Shown here piece after piece: positions 1 to 8,222 of a stretch of 21,323 nucleotides of DNA. Below the pieces are notes generated by a model. It did no database searches, was not told the DNA's origin, and saw nothing but the letters and a program-made list of their open reading frames with translations. The stretch is from Pseudomonadota bacterium (GTDB lineage Bacteria; Pseudomonadota; Gammaproteobacteria; Burkholderiales; Burkholderiaceae). The stretch's first letter is position 1, and each line of letters starts with the position of its first letter. The DNA lies in NCBI GenBank assembly GCA_023441105.1, contig JAEZQX010000339.1, forward strand, positions 1 to 21,323. Reading direction: 5' to 3'. The position numbers and the translations under genes are program-made.

Positions 1-461
1 GGCGCAACCGGCAGCCGGCCGCGGCCTGGGCCAGCCGCGGCATCGTGCGAACCGACGGCGGCCCGCTGGTTGCCGGCCCGGTGCGCGCGGACACCGGGAC
101 GGCGCTGCTGCTGCCAGCCGGCAGCGAGGGACCGGCCTTCCTGGTCACGGCGAACTTCAATGCCATCTTCTCCTACAACGCGGCCGAGAGCTATGCGCTC
201 GCGATCGCCCACTTGTCGGACCGGCTGCGCGGCGGCGGCCCGTTCACGACGCCCTGGCCGACCGACGACCCGGGCCTGTCGCGGGCCGAGCGGCGCGAGT
301 TGCAGCGGCTGCTGATCGCGCGCGGCCACGACATCGGCGAGGCCGATGGCATGATCGGTGCGCGCAGCCGCGAGGCGCTCAAGACGGCGCTGGCGGCGAT
401 GGGGATCGAGTCCGACGGCCGCGCCGGCAGGAAAGCGCTGCAGGCCCTGCAGCGACAGTGA
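1..461 (+). CDS. Lytic murein transglycosylase, MltB family (C-terminal part)
   Basis: The gene enters from the left edge (reading frame begins at base 3) and ends with TGA at 459-461. About 152 residues are visible. The first half has the end of the SLT_2 catalytic domain: an LLPAGSEGPAFLVTANF stretch, then IFSYNAAESYALAIAHLSDRL, which is the usual MltB signature for packing the substrate groove. After a WPTDDPGLS linker comes a peptidoglycan-binding domain of about 55 residues (ELQRLL, GxDIGEADGMIGARSREALK, DGRAGRKALQALQ). MltB enzymes cleave the glycan between MurNAc and GlcNAc to give 1,6-anhydro-MurNAc, in the periplasm and often membrane-anchored. The catalytic glutamate and any signal or lipobox lie outside the window. 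The family call is secure; the exact paralogue is not. Confidence 0.88.
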   Translation, partial: RNRQPAAAWASRGIVRTDGGPLVAGPVRADTGTALLLPAGSEGPAFLVTANFNAIFSYNAAESYALAIAHLSDRLRGGGPFTTPWPTDDPGLSRAERRELQRLLIARGHDIGEADGMIGARSREALKTALAAMGIESDGRAGRKALQALQRQ

Positions 462-817
462 TCGGCGGCGGCAGCCGAACCGCCGCGAGTTGACGCCGCA
501 GCCCTCGCGGCCGATCGCATTGATCGATTAACCACAACAGGGCGATGCCGCTCGTCGGGTGGCGCAACCACCCGTGCCTCGTGGAATTGTTGTCGCAAAC
601 GCAGCCCGCTTAGCTTTGCGTCAAACGACGACAGACACGCAGGACCTTGCTCGCTTCCTTCTTCCCACGTTGCCGCACCCGCCGCCCTCGCACCCCGGGC
701 GACGGGCCGCGTGCAGCCGAGCGCCTGCCGCCCTCTTTGCGGAACTCATGACTCCGCAATTCTCGCCCGCGCGATGCGGAAATCTCTCACCTTAGAAAAC
801 TAGAAGACGACAGACTC
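462..817. other. Intergenic region, 356 bases
   Basis: No convincing gene is seen here. Short ORFs on both strands have low-complexity, Arg/Pro-rich translations typical of GC-rich shadow frames. A possible hairpin (CGGCGG at 463-468 with CCGCCG at 480-485) follows the transglycosylase stop but has no T-run, so I do not call it a terminator. The stretch around 515-540 is the most AT-rich part and could hold a promoter for the lipoprotein gene, but no clear -35/-10 pair stands out. Confidence 0.5.
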
Positions 818-2581
818 ATGAAGCCCAATGTATCGAAGACCCTGGCCGCCAGTGCAGTTGCCTTGCTGATCGCCGGCTGCGGCGGCGGCAGCAGCAGCAG
901 CAGCGAATCCACGCCCCCGACACAGAACGAAGAGCCGAAGTCGCCGACCCTGCAGGTTTCGGGCACCGCGGCGACCGGCCTTGCGCTGGCGGGCAGTGCC
1001 GTGGAGGTGAAGTGCGCCGCCGGCAAGGGCTCGGCCACGACCGACGGCAACGGCACCTTCACGCTGACGATCGCCGACGGCGCCCTGCCCTGCATCATCA
1101 AGGTCACCGGCGAAGCCGACGGCAACACCGTCACGCTGCATTCGGTCACCGAGGCGGCCGACGGACAAGGCACGGCCGTGGCCAACGTCACGCCCCTGAC
1201 CGAAATGATCGTGGCGCAGCTGACCGGCGCGTTGCCGGGCGACCTGTTCGACGCCTTCGACGCCAGCAGCGGCCGGGTGACGCAGGCCGAACTGGTCAAT
1301 GCGACCGCGGCGGTGGTCAACGCCCTCAAGGATGCCACCGGCATCGACCTCGGCAGCATCGATCCGTTCAAGTCGCCGCTGGTGCCCGCCACTGCCGGCG
1401 CCCCGGAACAGGGCAACGACTACGACCAGATGCTCGAGAAGCTCAAGGAGAAGGTGCCGACCGCGTCGCTGCCGCTGATCGTCAACCAGATCGCCGCCGC
1501 CAGTGCCGCCGGCTCGAGCGACACCCCGAGTCCGGTCACCCTCGGCGACATCATGACCAGCGTCGAAGGCGGCAGCCTCGACGGCTGCCCGGTCGCCCTC
1601 AGCGGCAAGTACCGCACCATCGACTACTGGGGCCGTACCAACGTGCGCCAGTTCGACTTCAAGAACAAGAAGGTGAATCGCGGCGACAACGGCGAGCCGC
1701 TGTTCGACATCACCGTCGATCCGGCGAAGCCCTGCGAGTTCGTTGCCGCCGGTACCGTCGACGGCGTCGAGGCAAAGTTCCACTTCGTGATCGGATCCTC
1801 GGGCGCCGGCGGCTATCGCAGCCAGAACATCACCAGCGGTGGATCGACCATCGGCTATTTCTTCCCGGTGCAGGCCCACAAGCTGGCCGCCGTGACCGGC
1901 GCCTGGAACTACCTGCAATCCGGCTACATCCCCGGCGATCCGGTAGGCCACTTCCCCGGCCAGCTCGCGATCGGCGAGGACAGCAAGGTGGGCGCCTGCG
2001 ACTACCGGCCGGAAGCGAACTTCGCCTGCGAGAACGACGGCGAGGCCAGCCTGAGCATCGTCGAGGCCAGCGACGGCGGGTTCGAGCTGCAGGACCAGGG
2101 CTTTGCTGCGCGCCTTTTCGGCTACCGTGCGCCCAGCGGCGCGCTGACCGTATTCGGCACCACGAACCCGACCGGAGCCGTCGGCAATGAGGTGGAGCAA
2201 ACCAGCATCATCGCCGCCCGGCCGCGGGCCTTGAGCCTTCCGGAGGCGGGAACGACGTCGAAATACTGGAACCTGCAGATGAACCGCAGCAGCATGGGTG
2301 TGAATTCGACCCTCGACGTGGATGCCAATGCCAGCACGGTCCGGGACGTCGATGCGGCGACCGGCAGCTACACCCGCGAGCGCGCCAGCGACGGGATGAT
2401 CGACTCGGTCCGGGCCAACCACCCGGTGGATGGCTTCCGCTTCCGCGCGGCCGGTACCTCGGGCGAGTTGCAGTTCGGGGACTTGTACCAGTTCCCGGTG
2501 ACCTCCTTGGGCATCACCGCGGCGATCAACGCGAATCCGGCGATGATGCACTTCTACTCGATCAGCGTCACGCGCCCCTAG
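818..2581 (+). CDS. Putative outer-membrane lipoprotein with carboxypeptidase-regulatory-like N-terminus
   Basis: This 587-residue protein begins with a lipoprotein signal: a basic N-terminus, a hydrophobic core (LAASAVALLIAG) and a lipobox ending at Cys21, followed by a Gly/Ser tether (GGGSSSSSES). Residue 22 is Gly, not Asp, which favours outer-membrane sorting. Residues about 45-110 (VSGTAATGLALAGSAVEVKC, TTDGNGTFTLTI) resemble a carboxypeptidase-regulatory-like beta-sandwich, and an NVTPLTEMIVAQLTG segment follows. This layout recurs in large betaproteobacterial surface lipoproteins of unknown role. The C-terminal 300 residues are rich in Gly, Thr and aromatics, suggesting beta structure, with scattered cysteines. 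No catalytic motif is seen. The ATG at 818 is chosen because it directly precedes the signal; the ribosome site is weak. A hairpin terminator follows at 2627, so it is probably monocistronic. Confidence 0.8.
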   Translation: MKPNVSKTLAASAVALLIAGCGGGSSSSSESTPPTQNEEPKSPTLQVSGTAATGLALAGSAVEVKCAAGKGSATTDGNGTFTLTIADGALPCIIKVTGEADGNTVTLHSVTEAADGQGTAVANVTPLTEMIVAQLTGALPGDLFDAFDASSGRVTQAELVNATAAVVNALKDATGIDLGSIDPFKSPLVPATAGAPEQGNDYDQMLEKLKEKVPTASLPLIVNQIAAASAAGSSDTPSPVTLGDIMTSVEGGSLDGCPVALSGKYRTIDYWGRTNVRQFDFKNKKVNRGDNGEPLFDITVDPAKPCEFVAAGTVDGVEAKFHFVIGSSGAGGYRSQNITSGGSTIGYFFPVQAHKLAAVTGAWNYLQSGYIPGDPVGHFPGQLAIGEDSKVGACDYRPEANFACENDGEASLSIVEASDGGFELQDQGFAARLFGYRAPSGALTVFGTTNPTGAVGNEVEQTSIIAARPRALSLPEAGTTSKYWNLQMNRSSMGVNSTLDVDANASTVRDVDAATGSYTRERASDGMIDSVRANHPVDGFRFRAAGTSGELQFGDLYQFPVTSLGITAAINANPAMMHFYSISVTRP

Positions 2582-2626
2582 TCGCGCTTCGCACGATGGC
2601 AGTGCGCCACGGCGCACGGCCATGGC

Positions 2627-2662
2627 AACGGCCTGGAGGCTCGACAGCTCCAGGCCGTTCTT
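2627..2662 (+). terminator. Rho-independent terminator of the lipoprotein gene
   Basis: AACGGCCTGGAG at 2627-2638 is the exact reverse complement of CTCCAGGCCGTT at 2648-2659, giving a 12-bp perfect stem with a 9-nt loop. It is followed by CTT, so the T-run is short. It lies 46 bases after the lipoprotein stop and before the glutathione transferase gene. Confidence 0.75.
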
Positions 2663-2792
2663 GCATCCGCCCTCATGTCCGGTCCGGTGCGCCGGCCTTG
2701 CCGCTTCGTCGACATGGCGTGCCGGCGCAAGGAGTCGGCGCGCCGGCTATGATCGACAGGATCCGTCACCACTTCGACCCCAGGGACCCGAC

Positions 2793-3497
2793 TTGCACGA
2801 CCTCACCGCCTTCCCGATCACCACCAAGTGGCCTGCGCGCCATCCCGACCGACTGCAACTCTATTCGCTGCCCACGCCCAACGGCGTCAAGGTCTCGATC
2901 ATGCTCGAGGAGATCGGCCTGCCCTACGAGCCGCATCGAATCGACTTCGAGAAGAAGGAACAGCTGTCGCCCGAGTTTCTTTCGATCAGCCCGAACAACA
3001 AGATCCCGGCGATCCTCGATCCGCAAGGCCCCGGCGGCAAGCCGCTGGCACTGTTCGAATCCGGCGCCATACTGGTCTACCTCGCCGAGAAGGCCGGCAA
3101 GCTCATGCCCCGGGATCCAGCGCGACGGCACGAGACCCTCCAGTGGCTGATGTTCCAGATGGGCGGCATCGGCCCGATGTTCGGGCAGCTCGGCTTCTTC
3201 AACAAGTTCGCCGGCAGGGACTACGAGGACAAGCGGCCGCGCGACCGCTACGTGGCGGAGGCCCGCCGGCTGCTGACCGTGCTCGACCGCCGGCTCGACG
3301 GCCGCCGCTGGATCCTCGGCGACGACTACAGCATCGCCGACATCGCCACCTTTCCGTGGGTGCGCAACCTGATCGGCTTCTATGAAGCCGGCGAACTCGT
3401 GGGCATCGGTGACTTTTCCCATGTGACCAGCGCGCTGGAACGGTTTCTTGCGCGGCCGGCGGTGGAGAAGGGGCTGGCGGTACCGGCAAAGGCCTGA
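2793..3497 (+). CDS. Glutathione S-transferase family protein, nu-class (YfcG/YghU-like)
   Basis: The 234-residue product has an N-terminal thioredoxin-like domain with TPNG at 28-31, NNKIPA at 68-73 and FESGAI at 88-93. The helical C-terminal domain contains LQWLMFQMGGIGPMFGQ and the YSIADIATFPWV segment typical of the family. This pattern closely follows E. coli YfcG and YghU, nu-class enzymes whose known activity is glutathione-dependent disulfide reduction and peroxide reduction, in the cytoplasm. The start is inferred to be TTG at 2793: AGGGA at 2782-2786 lies 6 bases upstream, and the reading MHDLTAFPITTKWP matches the usual family N-terminus. No in-frame ATG or GTG is suitably placed. 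The substrate cannot be told from sequence. Confidence 0.88.
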   Translation: MHDLTAFPITTKWPARHPDRLQLYSLPTPNGVKVSIMLEEIGLPYEPHRIDFEKKEQLSPEFLSISPNNKIPAILDPQGPGGKPLALFESGAILVYLAEKAGKLMPRDPARRHETLQWLMFQMGGIGPMFGQLGFFNKFAGRDYEDKRPRDRYVAEARRLLTVLDRRLDGRRWILGDDYSIADIATFPWVRNLIGFYEAGELVGIGDFSHVTSALERFLARPAVEKGLAVPAKA

Positions 3498-3554
3498 TCC
3501 AATCGAGACGATTCACGCAGCCATTACGCAGCCATTCCACAGGCAGAACACCAC

Positions 3555-4247
3555 ATGGACACCCAGCTCTGGCTCATCTACTTCGCCAGTGCCATCGGCC
3601 TGTCGCTGACACCGGGGCCGAACGGGCTGCTGGTGCTCACGCATGGCATGCGCTTCGGCTGGCGCCGGACGCTGCCGACGGCCGTGGGCGGTGTCGCAGG
3701 CTTCATGGTGCTGATCGCCGCGTCCCTCGGAGGACTCGGGATGCTGCTGACCACCTCCGAGCGGGCCTTCGAGATCGCCAAGTGGATCGGCGCCGCCTAC
3801 CTCGTCTACCTCGGCATCCGCACCTGGCGGGCACCACCGCCGGTGCTGGCGCCAGCGCCGGCGGCAATGGAACGAGCCGGCGCAGCGCTCGACGGCTCCG
3901 TCCTGGAAACGCCGATCGACCGGGCTCGTGGCCCCGGCGAAGCGGACGGCGTCGGCTGGCGCCAGCGCCTGAGCGAGGGCTTCATCGTCGCCATCTCGAA
4001 CCCCAAGGCACTGATCTTCTTTGCCGCGTTCCTGCCGCAGTTCATGCAGCCGGACGTGCCGCTATGGCTGCAGTTCCTGATCCTCGGGGGCACCTTCGGG
4101 CTGATCGAGCTGGTCTACGAGCTGCTGGTGGCACGCGCCGCGCAGCAGGTCGCACCATGGCTGGGACGCCATGGACGGTGGTTCAACCGGGTGGCGGGCG
4201 CCACCTTCGTCGGCATCGGCGGGGTCCTTGCCCTGGCGCGGCGCTGA
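3555..4247 (+). CDS. LysE/RhtB-family amino-acid exporter
   Basis: This 230-residue membrane protein shows the family landmarks: a first hydrophobic helix ending in the PGPN motif at residues 20-23, GxxxGWRRTLPTAVGGVAGF after it, the AAYLVYLGIRTW segment in the third helix and a conserved NPKALIFFAAFLPQF in the second half. Five to six membrane segments are expected. LysE/RhtB proteins export amino acids or derivatives (lysine, homoserine, threonine, leucine) across the inner membrane; the substrate here is unknown. A Pro/Ala-rich loop of about 45 residues (roughly 92-137) separates the two halves and is longer than in typical members of about 205 residues. It lies 57 bases after the glutathione transferase gene and ends 8 bases before the convergent RraA-family gene. 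Confidence 0.9.
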   Translation: MDTQLWLIYFASAIGLSLTPGPNGLLVLTHGMRFGWRRTLPTAVGGVAGFMVLIAASLGGLGMLLTTSERAFEIAKWIGAAYLVYLGIRTWRAPPPVLAPAPAAMERAGAALDGSVLETPIDRARGPGEADGVGWRQRLSEGFIVAISNPKALIFFAAFLPQFMQPDVPLWLQFLILGGTFGLIELVYELLVARAAQQVAPWLGRHGRWFNRVAGATFVGIGGVLALARR

Positions 4248-4255
4248 CCTTCAGC

Positions 4256-4921
4256 TCAATCCAGGCCCAGCGCGCGCAGCCGCGCGTCCACCCAGGAACG
4301 ATCGTAGGTTCCGCCGGCGATCGCCGCGAGATCCTTCAGCTCCGCCTGGTGCTTCCTGCCGGTCGCATCGAGGATGTCCTGGGCCGCGTCGAAGGGAATC
4401 GACAGGAAGCCGTCCTCGTCAGCCACGATCAGGTCGCCCGGTTCGATGACCATGCCGTCGATGGCGATCGGGACGTTGATCTCGCCCGGCCCGTCCTTAT
4501 AGGGGCCGCGATGCGTCACCCCGGCGGCGTAGACCGGAAAGCTTCCGCTGCGCAAGGTACCGGCGTCACGAATGGCGCCGTTGATCACGATGCCGGCGAT
4601 ACCCCGGCTGGCTGCGAACGCCACCATGATCTCGCCGATGATGGCATTGGTCAGGTCGCCGCCGGCGTCCACCACCACGATATCACCCGGCTCGGCGATG
4701 TTCAGCGCCTTGTGCACCATCAGGTTGTCGCCCGGCCGGGTCTTGACCGTGAATGCAGGCCCCGCCATCGGCGCTCCGTCGTGCATGGGTCGAAGGCGCG
4801 CGCCGCCGGCGAACATGCGGTTCATGGAGTCGCTGACATTCGCCACCGGTAGCTCGCGATACGCCGCGGCCAACCGGGCGTCGACCTTGCGTGTCCGCTC
4901 GAGAATACGAAAACCGATCAT
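4256..4921 (-). CDS. RraA-family protein (possible HMG/CHA aldolase or oxaloacetate decarboxylase)
   Basis: This 221-residue protein has the RraA/DlpA-like fold signature. GDIVVVDAGGD at 79-89 is followed by GEI at 96-98 and, twenty residues after Glu97, the Arg118-Asp119 pair in INGAIRD, which in the class II pyruvate aldolase relatives binds substrate and metal. A GEINVPI segment and an EPGDLIVADEDG strand follow. Relatives include RraA (an inhibitor of RNase E) and 4-hydroxy-4-methyl-2-oxoglutarate aldolase, which makes pyruvate. The retained Arg-Asp pair and catabolic surroundings favour an enzyme over an RNase regulator, but this is inference. The start at 4921 is chosen because GGGAGAGGAAG lies just upstream; the open frame continues upstream but with a non-conserved, Arg-rich translation. 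Confidence 0.85.
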   Translation of the reverse strand: MIGFRILERTRKVDARLAAAYRELPVANVSDSMNRMFAGGARLRPMHDGAPMAGPAFTVKTRPGDNLMVHKALNIAEPGDIVVVDAGGDLTNAIIGEIMVAFAASRGIAGIVINGAIRDAGTLRSGSFPVYAAGVTHRGPYKDGPGEINVPIAIDGMVIEPGDLIVADEDGFLSIPFDAAQDILDATGRKHQAELKDLAAIAGGTYDRSWVDARLRALGLD

Positions 4922-5169
4922 CTTCCTCTCCCTCGATGTGCCGGAGCGGTCCGCCTGGGTCCGTTCCGGTTGCCTGTCTTCCGAGCCGGTATTCTCGCCG
5001 CAATTCCATGCACCTCGCGAATCCTCACGAGGCGCGGCAGCAGGCCCGCTGATCCGCGTGCGATCGTTGCGACGTCGCCGGCCGCACCGCTGCGCGGGCA
5101 CTCCGTCGGCGACGCCGCCGGGACGGATGGGTTCGCAGTAGACTGTCCGTCCACTTTCGTCCTCCCACC

Positions 5170-5802
5170 ATGAACGCTAAGACTTCCGCCGGCCTCCTGT
5201 CCGCCAGGCTTCTCCTGGCCACCGCCTTCGCCGCGACCGTATTCGCCGTGCCCGGCGCCAACCTGCGGGCGCAGGAGCTCGTCTACCAGGACGCGCGCCC
5301 ATTTCGCTTCTTCCTCGGCGGTGGCTTGACGACCGGCGGCGACCGCCTGGTCACGGCGCGCTACATCGACGGCAGCGACGAATCGCTGCGCGGCGGCGGC
5401 ACCGTCCAGATCCACGGCGGGATGCAGTTCCAGGTGGCGCCGGCGCTCACGATGGCCCTGTCGATCGGCTATCACGTCGATGCGATCGACACCTTCTGGG
5501 GCTCGACCTGGTTCGGCCGCTGGCCGCTCGAGGGGCTCGCCCACTTCCAGCTCGACCGCAACTGGCGGATCGGCGGGGGCATCCGGTATGCCATCGATCC
5601 CACCCTCTCGAGCGACGGCTTTGCGTCCAGCGTCGACGAGCACTTCAGTTCGTCGGTGAGCCCGGTGGTCGAGATCGAATACCTGTTCACCCCGCACATG
5701 GGCCTGAAGCTGCGTGCGGTCAACGAGCGCTACAAGTCGAAGATCGGGCTGCCGACGGTCGACGGCGATCACCTCGGCTTGATATTCAACTACTACTTCT
5801 GA
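5170..5802 (+). CDS. Small outer-membrane beta-barrel protein
   Basis: This 210-residue protein has an N-terminal signal peptide (basic start, hydrophobic stretch to about residue 30, probable cleavage near AQ-E at 35-36). The mature part alternates polar and aromatic residues in short strands (FRFFLGGGLTTGG, VQIHGGMQFQV, WRIGGGIRYAI, VSPVVEIEYLF, LGLIFNYYF) and ends in phenylalanine, the classic signal for outer-membrane insertion by the BAM complex. Size and strand count suit an 8-strand OmpW/OmpA-like barrel, but I recognise no specific family. It starts 248 bases from the divergent RraA gene and converges on the porin gene. The ribosome site is weak (no clear GGAG before the ATG). Confidence 0.75.
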   Translation: MNAKTSAGLLSARLLLATAFAATVFAVPGANLRAQELVYQDARPFRFFLGGGLTTGGDRLVTARYIDGSDESLRGGGTVQIHGGMQFQVAPALTMALSIGYHVDAIDTFWGSTWFGRWPLEGLAHFQLDRNWRIGGGIRYAIDPTLSSDGFASSVDEHFSSSVSPVVEIEYLFTPHMGLKLRAVNERYKSKIGLPTVDGDHLGLIFNYYF

Positions 5803-5854
5803 GCCGCGGCTGCTCAGGCGCCACCGGCAGGCTTTGGCGCTAAGGGCGTTGGCG

Positions 5855-6886
5855 CTAGAAGATCTGCCGCACGCCGGCCCCCAGCTGCGTGCGGTTGGCA
5901 AGCTGCGACGGATCGTCCCCGCGCACATCGATATCGCGGAACCGGCTGCCGTAGGCGTACAGGCTGGTGCGCTTGGACAGCGGATAGAGGTAGGCAAGCG
6001 CGACGCCGTCGCGGGTCGCGTCGACGCCGAACTCGTTGAAGTTCCGGCCTTTGACGCGCTGGTAGGCGGCCAGCACCTCCCCGGAACCGACGGTCACGGT
6101 GGCTCCGACCAGCCAGGCCTTCTCGGTCAGGGCGCTGGCGATGAAGTCACGGTTCTTGAGGCGGCCGTAGCCGGCATGCAGCTTGAGCCTGCTGAACTCG
6201 TACGTCGCCCCGAGTGACAGGTTGCGGATGTCATCGCGTCCAGGGGCCGCATCGTCGTCGGCATCCCGGCCGAGTTCGTATGCCGCCACGGCAACCAGGG
6301 GACCGGCGGAATAGCGCAGCCCCACCGTCAGCACCTCGTTGTTCTCGCCGGGGTTCTCCGGACCATCGGCATTGAAGCTGTAGCCGATGCCGGCCTCGAA
6401 ACCGCCGATCTCCGGCAACTGGTAGAACACTGCATTGTCGACCCGCTCGCCAATCGCCTCGTAGCCGAAGATGTTGGTGACCGAAGCCTGCTTGAACTCG
6501 GTCTTGAACGGCGTCGTTTCACTGAACCAGTCGTGCGAGAAGGTGGCTTGGCGGCCCAGCCGCAACTCGCCGAAGCCGCCTTCGAGGCCGACCCACGCCG
6601 CGCGGTCGAAGAAGCGCTCCTCGTCGCTCCAGGTCCCCTTGTCGAGGTCGATGCCGCTCTCCAACTCGAACTTGCCGGTCAGGCCACGCCCCAGGTCCTC
6701 GCTGCCGCGCAGGCCGAAGCGCGAATCCTCCGAAGACCCGCTGTCGACCGTCACGTCGGAGCTGCTTCCGTCCTGGCGCGAGTAGCCGACGCCGGCGTCG
6801 ACGATGCCGTAAAGGGTGATGCCGTCGGCGGCCACCGCAGGGGAGCAGGCGACAGCGATGACCAGAACCCCGCAAAATCTCTTCAT
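5855..6886 (-). CDS. Gram-negative porin, Burkholderiales type
   Basis: This 343-residue protein starts with a signal peptide (MKRFCGVLVIAVACSPAVAA, probable cleavage after AVAA) followed by GITLYGIVDAGVGYS. SRFGLRGSEDLGRGLTGKFELE, AAWVGLEGGFGELRLGRQ and the strand-rich remainder follow the standard general-porin pattern, and the last residue is Phe. It would form a trimeric 16-strand channel for small hydrophilic solutes in the outer membrane. The ATG at 6886 is chosen because it begins the signal peptide; an upstream in-frame ATG would add a non-hydrophobic leader. It is divergent from the ArgE-like gene across a 144-base region holding a TATGAT box and repeated half-sites, suggesting regulated expression, perhaps joint with the downstream hydrolase operon. 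Confidence 0.9.
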   Translation of the reverse strand: MKRFCGVLVIAVACSPAVAADGITLYGIVDAGVGYSRQDGSSSDVTVDSGSSEDSRFGLRGSEDLGRGLTGKFELESGIDLDKGTWSDEERFFDRAAWVGLEGGFGELRLGRQATFSHDWFSETTPFKTEFKQASVTNIFGYEAIGERVDNAVFYQLPEIGGFEAGIGYSFNADGPENPGENNEVLTVGLRYSAGPLVAVAAYELGRDADDDAAPGRDDIRNLSLGATYEFSRLKLHAGYGRLKNRDFIASALTEKAWLVGATVTVGSGEVLAAYQRVKGRNFNEFGVDATRDGVALAYLYPLSKRTSLYAYGSRFRDIDVRGDDPSQLANRTQLGAGVRQIF

Positions 6887-6914
6887 GTCGGCCCCGGCCG
6901 CGAGTCTTTCGAAT

Positions 6915-6976
6915 GGATGCCGAAGATCATAACCCGGCATCGGAACTGGCGTTCGGGGCATCCCTGCAGGATGCCG
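6915..6976. promoter_or_regulatory. Candidate operator: four related half-sites between porin and argE-like genes
   Basis: GGATGCCG occurs at 6915-6922 and 6969-6976. Its complement CGGCATCC occurs as CGGCATCG at 6935-6942 and as GGGCATCC at 6956-6963. The first pair forms an inverted repeat around a 12-base gap that contains ATCATA at 6926-6931, which on the minus strand reads TATGAT, a good -10 for the porin gene (about 33 bases from the predicted start point to its ATG). No good -35 matches it. The second pair is an inverted repeat with 5-base spacing. The layout suggests repressor or activator binding; the regulator is unknown. Confidence 0.45.
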
Positions 6977-7030
6977 TTATCCTGGCGTCCGGACGAGCCA
7001 ATCTCGAATCACTTGGAGGCACGCTGGTAC

Positions 7031-8209
7031 ATGAGCATTCGTCCCTCGCAGTCCACGCTGGACATCATCCGGAAGCTGATCGAGTTCGACACCGTCAGTC
7101 GGAATTCGAATCTTGCCCTGATCGAATGGGTCCGCACCTACCTGTCGGCGCACGGCGTCGACAGCACGCTCATCCTCGATGAAGAGGGGAAGAAGGCGAA
7201 CCTGTTCGCCACCATAGGTCCCGCCGCGGTGCCGGGGGTCGTGCTTTCGGGTCACACCGATGTCGTGCCGGTCGACGGGCAGGCGTGGACGGTCGAGCCC
7301 TTTGTGATGACCGAACGCGATGGAAGGCTCTTCGGCCGCGGCATCTGCGACATGAAGTCCTTCATCGGCGCCGTTCTGGCAGCCGTCCCGGATTTCGTCC
7401 GGGCCCAGCTCGAGACTCCGGTGCACATCGCGCTCACCTACGACGAAGAAGTCGGCTGCCGGGGAATACCGAGCCTGCTCCAGTTCATGCGGGACAACGC
7501 CGTCGCTCCGCGACTTTGCATCATCGGCGAGCCCACCGAGATGAAGATCGTCGTTGCGCACAAGGGCAACACGCGATATCGCTGCGTGGTCCACGGGCTC
7601 GAATGCCATTCGGCCCTGGCGGACCAGGGAGTGAATGCAGTGGAAGCGGCGGCGGAGCTGGTGGCGAGGCTGAAGTCGGTGGCGCGGCAAAAGTCCACCA
7701 AGGGCCCCTTCGACAGGGCCTTCTCGCCTCCCTACACGACCGTCCATACCGGCCTCATCCATGGCGGGACTGCCATGAACATCGTCCCCAATCACTGCTA
7801 TTTCGACTTCGAGATCCGTTACATCCCGGAAGACGATCCCGCCCCGGTGCTGGAGGAGCTGAAGCGGTTCGCCCGCAACGTCCTGGAACCCGAGATGCAT
7901 TCGGTCAGCCCGGCTACGGGAATCGAGTTCCTGCACAAGTCGGACCTGCCGGGGCTTTCCACATCCGAAGACGCCGACGGCGTATCGTTCGCCAAGGCGC
8001 TTCGCAGCAATCCGGTGCTCGACAAGATCAGCTTCGGAACCGAGGGCGGCCACTACCAGGCCTCCGGCATCCCGAGCATCGTGTGCGGTCCCGGCTCGAT
8101 CGAACAGGCGCACAAGCCTGACGAATGGATCGAGCTGGCGGAGATTGCCGCCTGCGAGGAGTTTCTCGCACGCTTGGGCGAATCGCTGGCTGTCGGCAAA
8201 CGCGACTGA
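7031..8209 (+). CDS. argE: M20-family acetylornithine deacetylase-like amidohydrolase (ArgE)
   Basis: The 392-residue protein has the full M20A dizinc set: His75 in SGHTDVVP, Asp77, bridging Asp107 in GRGICDMKSF, the general base Glu139 with Glu140 in YDEEVGC, Glu167 in IGEPTEM, and the C-terminal His near 361 in EQAHKPDEW. GRGICDMKSFIG and GGTAMNIVPNHCYFDFEIR match ArgE closely. ArgE removes acetate from N-acetylornithine in arginine synthesis; related enzymes act on other N-acyl amino acids. The ATG at 7031 is preceded by GGAGG at 7015-7019, 11 bases away. It stands first in a probable operon with a HutD protein and an alpha/beta hydrolase and no other arginine genes, so a catabolic N-acyl substrate is possible. 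The ArgE-like family is sure; in vivo substrate is not. Confidence 0.85.
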   Translation: MSIRPSQSTLDIIRKLIEFDTVSRNSNLALIEWVRTYLSAHGVDSTLILDEEGKKANLFATIGPAAVPGVVLSGHTDVVPVDGQAWTVEPFVMTERDGRLFGRGICDMKSFIGAVLAAVPDFVRAQLETPVHIALTYDEEVGCRGIPSLLQFMRDNAVAPRLCIIGEPTEMKIVVAHKGNTRYRCVVHGLECHSALADQGVNAVEAAAELVARLKSVARQKSTKGPFDRAFSPPYTTVHTGLIHGGTAMNIVPNHCYFDFEIRYIPEDDPAPVLEELKRFARNVLEPEMHSVSPATGIEFLHKSDLPGLSTSEDADGVSFAKALRSNPVLDKISFGTEGGHYQASGIPSIVCGPGSIEQAHKPDEWIELAEIAACEEFLARLGESLAVGKRD

Positions 8210-8222
8210 AGCAGGGCGTGGC

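Noticed and set aside
559..795. Possible 78-residue ORF before the lipoprotein
   Set aside because: No ribosome site, no domain, and composition like random GC-rich sequence.
800..2623. 607-codon open frame on the minus strand opposite the lipoprotein
   Set aside because: Its translation is His/Arg/Val/Gly-rich with no recognisable domain, and the plus-strand frame has a full lipoprotein signal and terminator. It is a GC-rich antisense shadow.
5834..5857. Direct repeat TTGGCGCTA between the convergent barrel and porin genes
   Set aside because: Only nine bases, twice, with the second copy containing the porin stop; no hairpin or T-run, so probably chance.
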